Assembly (NCBI GenBank): GCA_031368215.1
Contig: JANLRD010000042.1
Coordinates: forward strand, 1 to 14,412
Direction of reading: 5' to 3'
Source of the DNA: JANLQX01 sp031368215
Lineage (GTDB): Bacteria > Actinomycetota > Acidimicrobiia > Acidimicrobiales > JANYDT01
Length of the DNA: 14,412 nucleotides
Every line of letters begins with the position of its first letter. The stretch's first letter is position 1. The notes under the pieces were generated by a model. That model searched no databases. It worked only from the letters and a program-made list of their open reading frames with translations, and was not told the origin of the DNA. The position numbers were made by a program, and so were the translations under genes. Positions 1 through 7,346 of this stretch are shown here, in pieces.

Positions 1-30
1 TTGAGCATGGCGAACGAGCACGAGCTGCAT
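1..30 (-). CDS. N-terminus of a histidine phosphatase family protein (partial, cut by window edge)
   Basis: Reading the minus strand from an ATG at 30 gives ten residues, MQLVLVRHAQ, before the window ends. This matches the start of histidine phosphatase (phosphoglycerate mutase-like) proteins: a short hydrophobic beta strand followed by the catalytic Arg-His of the RHG motif, here RHA. In that family the histidine is phosphorylated during catalysis. The gene lies downstream of the transporter operon on the same strand, 61 bp after the binding-protein stop and just after a strong hairpin. I see no Shine-Dalgarno sequence before the ATG, so it may be read at low level through the hairpin or have a very short leader. 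Only ten residues are visible. The family call rests on this motif and the specific substrate cannot be guessed. Confidence 0.6.
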   Translation of the reverse strand, partial: MQLVLVRHAQ

Positions 31-43
31 ACGGAACCGACGT

Positions 44-73
44 TACCGGAGGCGCCGTCGGGCGCCTCCGGTA
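44..73 (-). terminator. Strong 13-bp hairpin after the transporter operon
   Basis: Positions 44-56 and 61-73 are perfectly complementary (13 bp, mostly G:C) around the 4-base loop GTCG. The hairpin begins 18 bases after the stop codon of the binding-protein gene. No clear U-tract follows on the minus strand, which is common for actinobacterial terminators. It could instead be a 3'-end stabilising or attenuating structure between the binding protein and the phosphatase gene. Confidence 0.65.
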
Positions 74-91
74 CCGAAAGATGTTCGCCGG

Positions 92-1552
92 CTATTTGGG
101 TTTGGCGAAGGTGTAGGCGCGGGCCGCGTCCGACGTGAAGTTGAACTGCAGGGACCGGAGTCCGAACGGCGCCGCCGGGTCGACTTTGAACATCGTGCTG
201 AAGCGCGACGGGTCACGCACCTCCGGCGGACCGTACGGGTAGTCACTGGCGAGACCGTCAAAGGTCAGTTTGTCGAGCGAGTTCATCGCCTTCACGATGC
301 CATCCCGGTTGAGGGTGCCCATGGCGACGGCCTTCTCCAGCAACTGCGCTGTGGCCTGGGCCTGGAAGTACCCGAAGGTGAAGTAGAAGTCCGGCTTCTG
401 ATCGGGCTTGTACTGCTTCACGCGGGCGGCATAGTCAGCAGCAGAGCGAACCGTCGGGTCACCCCATTCCGGACCAACCGCCACGATCAGCACACGTGAG
501 GTCAGGTAGTCCTTCAGCGGGGTGAGCAGCAGCGAGTCGACCCAAGACGGCGATTGGCCGATCCACTGGGGGGCGAATCCCAATTGCGCGGAGGTGCCGA
601 GAATCTTGCCGAACTCGGTGGGTAGCGCGCCGGCGAAGACGATCTGGCATCCGGCCTTGCGGAGATCGTTGACCTGGCCGGTGAAGTCCTGATCGCCCTG
701 CTTGTACTTGGCGACGGTCTTGACCTCGAAGTTCATCTTGTCGGCGGCGAAGTTCAGACCTTCGAGTCCCGCTTCGCCGTAAACGTCGTTCTGAATGACG
801 GCACAGATGGTCTTGCTCTTCCCGCCCAGCGACTTCATGGCGTAGTCCATCGCATTGATGGCATCCACCTGATAGGGCTCGATGATCGGGAACAGGTTCT
901 GCTCACGCACCCACAACGCGTCCTGCGACGCCGGTGAGGCAACGACGTTGTCGGCCTTGAGCAACGGGAGAAGGGCAAGCGTCGGAGCCGTGCCCATCAC
1001 CTGCGAGAGCATGACGACGTTGTCCTTGATCTTGTTGTACTTCTGCACCGTGGTGTTCGACTCGTAGAGGTTGTCCTCCAGCACCACCTCGACCGGATAC
1101 TTCCCGGCGATGCCGCCCTTCTCTTCGTTGTAGTACTTCCAGAACACTTCCTGTCCTGCCGCAAGAGGCTTGCCGAGCACGGCCGCCGGTCCGCTGAGCG
1201 CCGTGATCACGCCCACCTTGATCGTCTTGCCGTCGAAGCCGGAAGTCTTGGAGAGTCCCTTCGACGGAGCGGGAGCGGCGGTTGCTGTCGTGACCGCCAC
1301 CGTCGACGGCGTGGAGGCAACTGCCTGCCACACCTTCTTGCCACTTTTGGTCTTGCACACGACAGCCTTGCCACTCTTGTCCTTGCCGGTGGCGTTGACC
1401 TTCGTGCACGCGGCGCCGACCTTCGGCGCGGTCGCCGCGAACAGTGTGGACGCGGGAAGGCCGACGGTGAGGAGGGCGGTGACGGCAATAGCGAGGGTCG
1501 ATGTCCGGCGCCGCCCCGAGCCGGTCGTTCTGGGTTGAGTTGATCGGGACAT
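92..1552 (-). CDS. HAAT-family ABC transporter substrate-binding protein (LivK-like), secreted
   Basis: This 486-residue protein captures the solute outside the membrane and delivers it to the LivH/LivM permeases encoded upstream. Residues 1-41 form a signal peptide with an Arg-rich n-region, a hydrophobic core and an Ala-rich cleavage zone. There is no lipobox. Residues 46-76 form a small Cys/Gly/Lys-rich module ending in SGKKVW, then a Ser/Thr/Ala/Pro linker to about residue 102. From about 108 (KTIKVGVITALSGP) to the end is a periplasmic-binding domain of the branched-chain amino acid receptor type. The start at 1552 was chosen over the longer in-frame ORF because AAGGAG lies 6 bases upstream and the signal peptide begins there. 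The gene is last in the operon, 65 bp after livM. That gap holds two direct copies of GTGGAAG ten bases apart (1601 and 1611) and no clear promoter. The ligand cannot be read from sequence. The ligase neighbour suggests a carboxylic acid rather than an amino acid. Confidence 0.92.
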   Translation of the reverse strand: MSRSTQPRTTGSGRRRTSTLAIAVTALLTVGLPASTLFAATAPKVGAACTKVNATGKDKSGKAVVCKTKSGKKVWQAVASTPSTVAVTTATAAPAPSKGLSKTSGFDGKTIKVGVITALSGPAAVLGKPLAAGQEVFWKYYNEEKGGIAGKYPVEVVLEDNLYESNTTVQKYNKIKDNVVMLSQVMGTAPTLALLPLLKADNVVASPASQDALWVREQNLFPIIEPYQVDAINAMDYAMKSLGGKSKTICAVIQNDVYGEAGLEGLNFAADKMNFEVKTVAKYKQGDQDFTGQVNDLRKAGCQIVFAGALPTEFGKILGTSAQLGFAPQWIGQSPSWVDSLLLTPLKDYLTSRVLIVAVGPEWGDPTVRSAADYAARVKQYKPDQKPDFYFTFGYFQAQATAQLLEKAVAMGTLNRDGIVKAMNSLDKLTFDGLASDYPYGPPEVRDPSRFSTMFKVDPAAPFGLRSLQFNFTSDAARAYTFAKPK

Positions 1553-1617
1553 GGTGAAGCTCCTTGTTGGTTCTGTACGTGTAGCGGTGAAGTGGTCGAG
1601 GTGGAAGAACGTGGAAG

Positions 1618-2724
1618 TCAGTAGCTGAGGGGCCAGGCCCGGAAGTACGCCTTGACGCGCAACCACAACGCGGCGAGGCCTCGGGGTTCGAGCACGAGGA
1701 AGCCGATGATGAGCGCACCGAAGATCGCCTGGTTGAGGGAGAAGACAGTGATGCCGCTGGCTCCGGGCGATGACGCCACGCCGGGGATGTGGTCGCTGAA
1801 CTGCTCGATCAGACGCGGCATCGCGGTGATGAAAAGTGCTCCGAGGATCGGACCGAAGGTGGTTCCGACACCGCCCACGACGATCATCGCGATGTACTGC
1901 AGTGAGACGAACAGGCCGAAGTCTCCCGAGGCGACGAACTGCTGATACGAGCCGAAGAGAGCTCCGGCCAACGCCGCCAGGGAACTCGACACCACGAAGG
2001 CGAGAACCTTGTAGCGCGCCAGTCGGATGCCGATCACCTCAGCAGCGACGTCGCGATCGCGCACGGCCTGCAGCGCCCGACCGGAACGCGAACGCACGAG
2101 GTTCTTCGAGGTGAGGGCGACGAGCGCGACAAGCGCCCAGATCACGTAGAAGAACCCCTGGTCTCGGCCGAATCGATGCCCGAAGATGACCAGACGGGAG
2201 AAGTCGAGTGGACCGACCCGGGGCGGGGCCGCGACGGACGTGCCGTTGAGGCCTCCGGTCACCGACGTCCAACTTTCGAAGACGTGCTGCCCGATGAACA
2301 CCAGGCCGACGGTGATGATGGCGAGGTAGTTCCCCCGAAGGCGCAGTGCGAACGGACCGACGACCGCGCCGACAAGTGCGCCCACGGCCGCCGCAGCGAG
2401 GAGGAAGACGACGAACGGCCAGTGCCGTTGGCCACCAAGGTAGGCCGCGGTGTAGGAGCCGGTGCCGAGGAAGAACGCATGGCCAAGTGAGACCTGGCCG
2501 GTGAATCCCGTCAGCAGGTTGAGGCCAATGGCACCGATCGCCGCAATGCCGGCGTAGTCGAGCACGGTGCTCTGGAAGTTCGACAGCTTCAGGGGCGCCA
2601 GCACCGCGAGCACGAGGGCGAGCCCGAGGACGACCCGGGTCTGACGGGACGCGAAGATGTGGAGATCGTCGCCGTAGTCGCGGACCATCGTTGGATTGGC
2701 GGAGTCCTTGCGAAACGGCGTCAT
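1618..2724 (-). CDS. livM: ABC transporter permease, LivM family
   Basis: This 368-residue integral membrane protein should form half of the transport channel with the LivH-like partner. A hydrophilic N-terminus of about 30 residues precedes the first membrane helix (31-47). The family signature GLNLLTGFTGQVSLGHA lies at 67-83, and the cytoplasmic coupling segment that contacts the ATPases is around 215-235 (GRALQAVRDRDVAAEVIGI). A conserved GGVGTTFGPILGA stretch lies at 284-296, and PRGLA lies near the C-terminus. The open frame runs upstream inside livH, but the ATG at 2724 is right because it forms an ATGA overlap with the livH stop, implying translational coupling. Length and helix pattern are normal for the family. 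It may carry non-amino-acid substrates such as carboxylates, as other members of this transporter class do. Confidence 0.92.
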   Translation of the reverse strand: MTPFRKDSANPTMVRDYGDDLHIFASRQTRVVLGLALVLAVLAPLKLSNFQSTVLDYAGIAAIGAIGLNLLTGFTGQVSLGHAFFLGTGSYTAAYLGGQRHWPFVVFLLAAAAVGALVGAVVGPFALRLRGNYLAIITVGLVFIGQHVFESWTSVTGGLNGTSVAAPPRVGPLDFSRLVIFGHRFGRDQGFFYVIWALVALVALTSKNLVRSRSGRALQAVRDRDVAAEVIGIRLARYKVLAFVVSSSLAALAGALFGSYQQFVASGDFGLFVSLQYIAMIVVGGVGTTFGPILGALFITAMPRLIEQFSDHIPGVASSPGASGITVFSLNQAIFGALIIGFLVLEPRGLAALWLRVKAYFRAWPLSY

Positions 2725-3617
2725 AGCCGATGCACCTCTTTCGTGCCGAGAAGGCCATAGGGCCGGACGAGCAGGATGGCGATCATCACGACGTAAGGCA
2801 TGACGACGTGGAAGTTGGTCCCGAGGAAGGCCGCGTACTCGGGTTGATACCCGGCGGTCAGGGTTTGGGTGACCCCGATAACGACGCCCCCGATCACCGC
2901 GCCGAGGGGTGAATCGAGCCCGCCCAGGATCATCGCGGGGAAGGCCGCCAGCGCGATCAGCCCGAGGCTCGGTGTCACCGCGGCCGGCCCCGAACCGAGG
3001 GAGATACCGGCCAGCGCGGCAACTGCGCCGGCGATTGCCCACGACCAGCCGAAAACCCGCCGCACGCTGATGCCGCGGGCGAGCGCGGCTTCCTGATCGA
3101 ACGCCGCGGCCCGCATGGCGAGTCCGATGCCCGAGAACCTGAAGAACACGAAGAACGCGAGCAGCACAACGCCGGCAAGCGCGATCCCCCAGAGGTCCTT
3201 GACCGAGAGCACGACGCCGCCAACCTTCACCGTGTCGATACCCCACGGGTCACCGAGGTCTCGGGCGTCGTAGCCCCAGACCGATGCCATCACCTCGGTG
3301 AGCAGGAACAGCAATCCGATCGTGATCATGATCACGCCGAACACCGGGCGCCCGACCATGCGCCGCAGAAGCAGTCGCTGGATGAGCGCACCGACGAGTC
3401 CCCCGGCTACAACGGCCATGACGACGGCCAAGGCGAACGGAAGCCCCCAGGTCTTGTGGAAGTTGTACGCAAAGTACGCGCCGAGCGTCACCATGGACCC
3501 CTGCGCGAAGTTGATCACCCCAGTGGCCTTGTAGATGATGACGAAGCCGAGTGCGACGAGGGCGTAGCGCGATCCGAGCGCAAGCCCGGCGAAGCAGAGC
3601 TGCAGGAAGTCGTTCAT
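2721..3617 (-). CDS. livH: ABC transporter permease, LivH family
   Basis: This 298-residue polytopic membrane protein is the second channel subunit of the importer. It starts directly with a hydrophobic helix (LQLCFAGLALGSRYALVALG) and carries the signature GVINFAQGSMVTLGAY at 33-48. The ATPase-coupling loop is near 165-183 (GLAMRAAAFDQEAALARGI), followed by GGLDSPLGAVIGG at 232-244 and RPYGLLG at the C-terminus. The start at 3617 was chosen over an upstream in-frame ATG at 3671, because the first 18 residues of the longer form are charged, lie inside the ligase gene and are not family-like. Upstream of 3617 only a weak AGGA is seen. A 25-bp gap separates it from the upstream CoA ligase gene, and its TGA overlaps the livM ATG. 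Confidence 0.93.
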   Translation of the reverse strand: MNDFLQLCFAGLALGSRYALVALGFVIIYKATGVINFAQGSMVTLGAYFAYNFHKTWGLPFALAVVMAVVAGGLVGALIQRLLLRRMVGRPVFGVIMITIGLLFLLTEVMASVWGYDARDLGDPWGIDTVKVGGVVLSVKDLWGIALAGVVLLAFFVFFRFSGIGLAMRAAAFDQEAALARGISVRRVFGWSWAIAGAVAALAGISLGSGPAAVTPSLGLIALAAFPAMILGGLDSPLGAVIGGVVIGVTQTLTAGYQPEYAAFLGTNFHVVMPYVVMIAILLVRPYGLLGTKEVHRL

Positions 3618-3642
3618 GAAGGTCGCGTCCTGTAGTCGGTCG

Positions 3643-5508
3643 TCATCGGTACATCTCCTCGATGAGGTCATGGAACTCCGCGACGACAGCAGCGCGCTTT
3701 ACCTTCTGCGTTGCCGTCAATTGGCCGTTCTCATGCCCGAGCTCGCTCGGAAGTAGTGCGAAGCGCTTGATCGTCTCGGCCTGGGCCAGATCCCGGTTCA
3801 CGCGCTGCACCCACTCATCGATCAGTTGGCGCACCTCCGGCTTCGACGCAAGGTCTTCGTAGGTCGTGTAGGGGAGGAAGCGGCGGCTCGCCCAGTCGCC
3901 CACCGTGTCGAGCTCGATGCCGATCAAGGCCGTCAGGTACTTCCGGCGGTCGCCGACGAGGACTGCTTCGCGCACATACGGCGACACCTTCAGGGCATTC
4001 TCGATCTCGGACGGCGAGATCTTCTTGCCTCCTGCGGTGATGATCAGATCCTTCTTCCGGTCGGTGATCGAGAGATAGCCGTCGTCATCGAGCGAACCGA
4101 TGTCACCGGTGTGCAGCCACCCGTCGGCGTCGAGGGTGGCGGCGGTCGCTTCGGGATTGTTCAGGTAACCCACGAAGTTCGCGGCAGACCGAGTCAGGAT
4201 CTCCCCATCGTCGGCGAACGCGAGTTCCACGCCCGGCAGGGCCACGCCGACCTTGCCGATCCGGACGTCGTCCGCCGGCGTGAACGTTGCGAGCGCGGTG
4301 TTCTCGGTCTGTCCGTAGCCTTCTCGCACCGGCACACCGAGCGACCAGAAGTACTCGAGCACCTTCGGCGCGATCGGCGCGGAGCCCGACATGGCAATGC
4401 GTACCCGGCGCAGACCGAGCTTGTCGCGAACGCTCCGATACAGGAATAGGTAGCCGAGCCCTCCCATGATCTTGTCGATCACGCCCGCCCGACCTCGCAT
4501 ACGACGCTTCGCGATGCGTTCACCGCGTCGCAACCAGTACCAGTACATACGGTTCTTCAACCACGTGGCGTCGGCGACTCGCGTCTCCATCGACGCCAGC
4601 ATCTTCTCCCAGACCCGGGGAACACCGAGGAACAGCGTCGGCTGAACCTCACGGAGATCAGCTGCCAACGACTCGCCGCCCTTGCCGAAGTTGACGACGT
4701 ACCCCACGTTGAGGGCATTGATCACGGAGTTCAACCGTTCGGCGATGTGGCACAGGGGAAGGTAGGAGAGGACCTCGTCCATCGGACTCGCGGTGAACGC
4801 CTGATTGAACGACTCGGTGGCGGCGAGGAGATTGGCGTGCGAGAGAACCGCGCCCTTCGGAGGGCCGGTCGTTCCCGAGGTGTAGACGATCATGGCCATC
4901 GCCGTTGGGTCGATCGCGGCAACCGAAGCGGCCCACTGTTCGACCGGCTGAGCAGCTCCGAGTTCCTCCAGAGCGGCGAAGGTCATGAGCATCGGGTCGT
5001 CGAGGAGGGATCGCACTCCACGCGTGTCGATCACGACAATGCGCCGAAGCATCGGCAGGCGTTCTCTGACCTCGAGGACCTTGTCGAGCTGCTCCTCGTC
5101 CTCGGCGATGAGCACGACCGACCCGGAGTGCCCGAGGAGGTACTCGACCTCAGCAGCCGGACTGGTCGTGTAGATCCCGACCGTCGCCGCGCCGATCCCT
5201 TGGACACCGACGTCGGCAATCACCCATTCAGGTCGGTTCTCACTGTGAATGGCAACGCGCTCTCCGGCGCGGACACCCAACGCCGCGAGGCCCAACCCGA
5301 CCCGGGCGGCCCGCGTGGCGTAGTCCGACCAGGTTGTCTGCTCCCAACGGGAGAGGTGGTTGTGCCGGATCGCTACCCGCAAAGGCATCGTCGCCGCCTT
5401 GTCGAGAAGCAGCGCCGGCAGCGAGCGCTCCGATCGATGGGCGCGCAGAGAAGGTCCCTTCGCCGCCACGACCGTTCGGGCCATCTCGGTCGCGTCGGCG
5501 CCGCTCAC
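3643..5508 (-). CDS. Long-chain fatty-acid--CoA ligase type AMP-dependent synthetase
   Basis: This 621-residue acyl-activating enzyme forms an acyl-adenylate from a carboxylic acid and ATP and then transfers the acyl group to CoA. Visible motifs are the ATP-binding P-loop YTSGTTGPPKG (209-219), the long-chain ligase segment PLCHIAERLN (251-260), the adenylate-binding YGQTE (398-402), and TGD (467-469). The hinge and catalytic stretch DRKKDLIITAGGKKISP lies at 483-499, and the C-terminal lysine region LTATQKVKR at 597-605. Length fits bacterial long-chain fatty-acyl-CoA synthetases (about 600 residues). The GTG start at 5508 overlaps the livG stop as GTGA. An ATG eight codons later is an alternative. 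Its place between livG and livH is what makes it notable: the product of the importer is probably its substrate. Chain length or ring specificity cannot be deduced, and an aryl or terpenoid acid remains possible. Confidence 0.93.
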   Translation of the reverse strand: MSGADATEMARTVVAAKGPSLRAHRSERSLPALLLDKAATMPLRVAIRHNHLSRWEQTTWSDYATRAARVGLGLAALGVRAGERVAIHSENRPEWVIADVGVQGIGAATVGIYTTSPAAEVEYLLGHSGSVVLIAEDEEQLDKVLEVRERLPMLRRIVVIDTRGVRSLLDDPMLMTFAALEELGAAQPVEQWAASVAAIDPTAMAMIVYTSGTTGPPKGAVLSHANLLAATESFNQAFTASPMDEVLSYLPLCHIAERLNSVINALNVGYVVNFGKGGESLAADLREVQPTLFLGVPRVWEKMLASMETRVADATWLKNRMYWYWLRRGERIAKRRMRGRAGVIDKIMGGLGYLFLYRSVRDKLGLRRVRIAMSGSAPIAPKVLEYFWSLGVPVREGYGQTENTALATFTPADDVRIGKVGVALPGVELAFADDGEILTRSAANFVGYLNNPEATAATLDADGWLHTGDIGSLDDDGYLSITDRKKDLIITAGGKKISPSEIENALKVSPYVREAVLVGDRRKYLTALIGIELDTVGDWASRRFLPYTTYEDLASKPEVRQLIDEWVQRVNRDLAQAETIKRFALLPSELGHENGQLTATQKVKRAAVVAEFHDLIEEMYR

Positions 5509-6329
5509 TGATCGCTCCCGACGTAGGCGTCGATGACCCGCTGGTCGCTGCGCACAACGTCGGGCAGACCCATGGCGATGACCTTCCCGAAAGCCAGAAC
5601 CATCAGGCGATCGACGAGATCCATGACCAGATCGAGGTGATGCTCCACGAGGATCATGGCAACACCGAGTTCGTTGCGGATCTCGAGGATGTGCGCGGCC
5701 ATGTCCTCCGTCTCCTCGTTGTTCATGCCGGCGACCGGCTCATCGAGGAGGAGGACCTTCGGGTCCATCGCCAGCGCACGACCGAGTTCGATGCGCTTCT
5801 GAATGCCGTACGGCAGCAGTCCCACGGGCATCCGTCGATACGGGCCGAGATCAAGGAGATCGATGATTTCCGCGCACCGGCGGCGGTTCATGATCTCCTC
5901 GCGTCGAGCCGGCCCCCACCACAGCGCACCGGCGATCGCGCCGGAGCGCATGAGGTGGTGGCGACCCAGCATCACGTTGTCGAACGCCGAGAGGTTGGCG
6001 AACAGCGCGAGGTTCTGGAACGTGCGAGCAATGCCGGCTTCGGCCGTCTCGTGGGGCCGCATCGCCAGCACCGACCGCCCATTGAGGGTGATGTCGCCTT
6101 CCTGGGGCTTGTAGACACCGTTCAGACAGTTGAGGATCGACGTTTTGCCTGCTCCGTTCGGGCCGATCAAACCGAAGAGCTCCCCGGGGCGGACATCGAA
6201 GCTGACGTCTCTGAGGGCGTCAACACCGCCGAAGCGGAGTGACACACCCGACACCGCGAGCAGGGTCTTCTGCGCCGGGCCAGCGCTCGTCGGCGAGGCT
6301 GGCAACAGCGTGGTCTCGTTCCCCATCAT
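5505..6329 (-). CDS. livG: ABC transporter ATP-binding protein, LivG family
   Basis: This cytoplasmic ATPase subunit powers the importer, normally as a heterodimer with LivF. In the 274-residue form, Walker A GPNGAGKTS lies at 56-64, the Q-loop glutamine at 105 (RTFQNL), and an ABC signature of the LivG type LPYGIQKR at 172-179. Walker B LLLDEP follows near 193-198, and a canonical H-loop histidine near 230 (LVEHH). The segment between Q-loop and signature has an insertion around 120-150, as is usual for LivG. Start choice is uncertain by a few codons. ATG at 6329 gives an ATGA overlap with the livF stop. ATG at 6326 has GGAG six bases upstream. ATG at 6338 would add three residues. The gene is followed by the CoA ligase with a GTGA overlap. 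Confidence 0.92.
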   Translation of the reverse strand: MMGNETTLLPASPTSAGPAQKTLLAVSGVSLRFGGVDALRDVSFDVRPGELFGLIGPNGAGKTSILNCLNGVYKPQEGDITLNGRSVLAMRPHETAEAGIARTFQNLALFANLSAFDNVMLGRHHLMRSGAIAGALWWGPARREEIMNRRRCAEIIDLLDLGPYRRMPVGLLPYGIQKRIELGRALAMDPKVLLLDEPVAGMNNEETEDMAAHILEIRNELGVAMILVEHHLDLVMDLVDRLMVLAFGKVIAMGLPDVVRSDQRVIDAYVGSDQ

Positions 6330-7165
6330 GAGCTCCATCGCTTCTTGCGTCGGTAGCTCTTGACCTCTCGGAAGGACTTGCGTCCCACCTCGGCGCGGCC
6401 GAGGTAGAACTCGCGAATGTCGGCATCGTCGAGCAGTTCGGCGGCCGAGCCCTCCTTCACGACCTTGCCGGTCTCGAGGACGTATCCATGGTGGGCGATC
6501 GACAACGCCATGCTGGCGTTCTGCTCGACCAAGAGAACAGCAGTGCCGGCCCGGTTGATCTCGACGATGATGTCGCGTAGCTGCTGCACGAAAAGCGGTG
6601 CCAGACCCAGCGTCGGCTCGTCGAGAAGGAGCAGCCGCGGACTCGTCATGAGCGCCTGGCCGATGGCCAGCATCTGCTGCTCGCCACCGGAGAGGTAGCC
6701 GGCAACCGACCCGCGGCGTTGGGCCAGAACAGGGAAGAGCTCCATCACCTGGTGATAGGAGTCCCGGAGACCGACACGATCTCGCCGAACGAGGCTTCCG
6801 GCCCGGAGGTTTTCGTCGACCGTGAGTTCGGCGAAGATCCTCCGCCCCTCCATGACCTGCGCGACCCCGCCACGGACGATGGCGGCAGCGTTGCGATGCT
6901 GGATCTCCTCACCGTCGAGTTCGATCGCTCCTTTGGTGATGCGGCCACGATGGACCGGGAGCAGTCCGGTGATCGCACGGATCAGCGTGGTCTTTCCGGC
7001 CCCGTTGGCGCCGAGCAGCGCCACGATCTGGCCGCCCGAGACCTCGAGGCTGACGCCGCGCAACACCAAGATGACATCGCTGTAGACGACCTCGAGATTG
7101 TGCACCGAGAGCACGGCCGACCGCGCGCCCGATTCGTGCACCCCAACCTCCTCGACGAGTTCCAC
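6326..7165 (-). CDS. livF: ABC transporter ATP-binding protein, LivF family
   Basis: This 279-residue ATPase subunit is the first gene of the importer operon. Walker A GANGAGKTT lies at 52-60, the Q-loop glutamine at 103 (VAQVMEGRRIF), the signature LSGGEQQM at 158-165, Walker B LLLLDEP at 178-184, and LVEQN at 212-216. In LivF proteins the H-loop histidine is replaced in this way, so LivG is expected to supply the canonical site. The start is GTG at 7165, backed by a strong AGGAGGG (7172-7178) six bases upstream. The C-terminus ends in a very basic tail, KSYRRKKRWSS, longer than in classical LivF. The gene diverges from the WS/DGAT gene across about 180 bp, which should hold the operon promoter. 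Confidence 0.92.
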   Translation of the reverse strand: MELVEEVGVHESGARSAVLSVHNLEVVYSDVILVLRGVSLEVSGGQIVALLGANGAGKTTLIRAITGLLPVHRGRITKGAIELDGEEIQHRNAAAIVRGGVAQVMEGRRIFAELTVDENLRAGSLVRRDRVGLRDSYHQVMELFPVLAQRRGSVAGYLSGGEQQMLAIGQALMTSPRLLLLDEPTLGLAPLFVQQLRDIIVEINRAGTAVLLVEQNASMALSIAHHGYVLETGKVVKEGSAAELLDDADIREFYLGRAEVGRKSFREVKSYRRKKRWSS

Positions 7166-7346
7166 CTCACACCCTCCTGCTGGACACCAGCAAGCGTGTC
7201 GATCGGCGAGAGGTGCTCCTAGAGCCGATCGTCGGAGTGGGTGTCGCTCACGGCCCTACCCATGCGGGACCTTCGGCTCTGGGTCCGACGCCTCCTTCGT
7301 CGTAGTTTCGATTCGTCAGGGGACAGACGAAAGGTGGTCGCTGAAG
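7166..7346. promoter_or_regulatory. Divergent intergenic region with a candidate operator
   Basis: This gap separates the minus-strand transporter operon from the plus-strand WS/DGAT gene and must carry promoter activity for both unless one is read from elsewhere. An inverted repeat is visible: CGATCGGC at 7200-7207 and GCCGATCG at 7224-7231, with a 16-base centre that is itself partly symmetric (AGG..CCT). It lies 35-66 bases upstream of the livF start, a plausible place for a repressor of the TetR or GntR kind. I see no convincing -35/-10 pair on either strand and no small gene. Confidence 0.4.

Noticed and set aside
158..178. Search for lipobox or other lipoprotein signal in the binding protein
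   Set aside because: The signal peptide (encoded near 1430-1552) ends in Ala-rich sequence with no cysteine at the cleavage site. The first cysteine is residue 49, inside the small module.
1601..1617. Two GTGGAAG copies ten bases apart just after the livM stop
   Set aside because: Only two short copies exist in a purine-biased stretch. This is not enough to call a repeat array or operator.
2725..3246. N-terminal extension of livM into livH giving a 542-residue fusion
   Set aside because: The extra residues are Arg-rich and not membrane-like, and the ATGA overlap with the livH stop gives a natural start at 2724.
4747..6242. Two plus-strand open frames (254 and 302 codons) in the ligase and livG region
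   Set aside because: Both are antisense to genes with complete catalytic motifs and overlap each other. Their His/Asp/Arg-rich products look like shadows.
7098..7346. N-terminal extension of the WS/DGAT frame by 83 residues
   Set aside because: It would overlap livF antisense. The family N-terminus and a ribosome binding site point to 7347.
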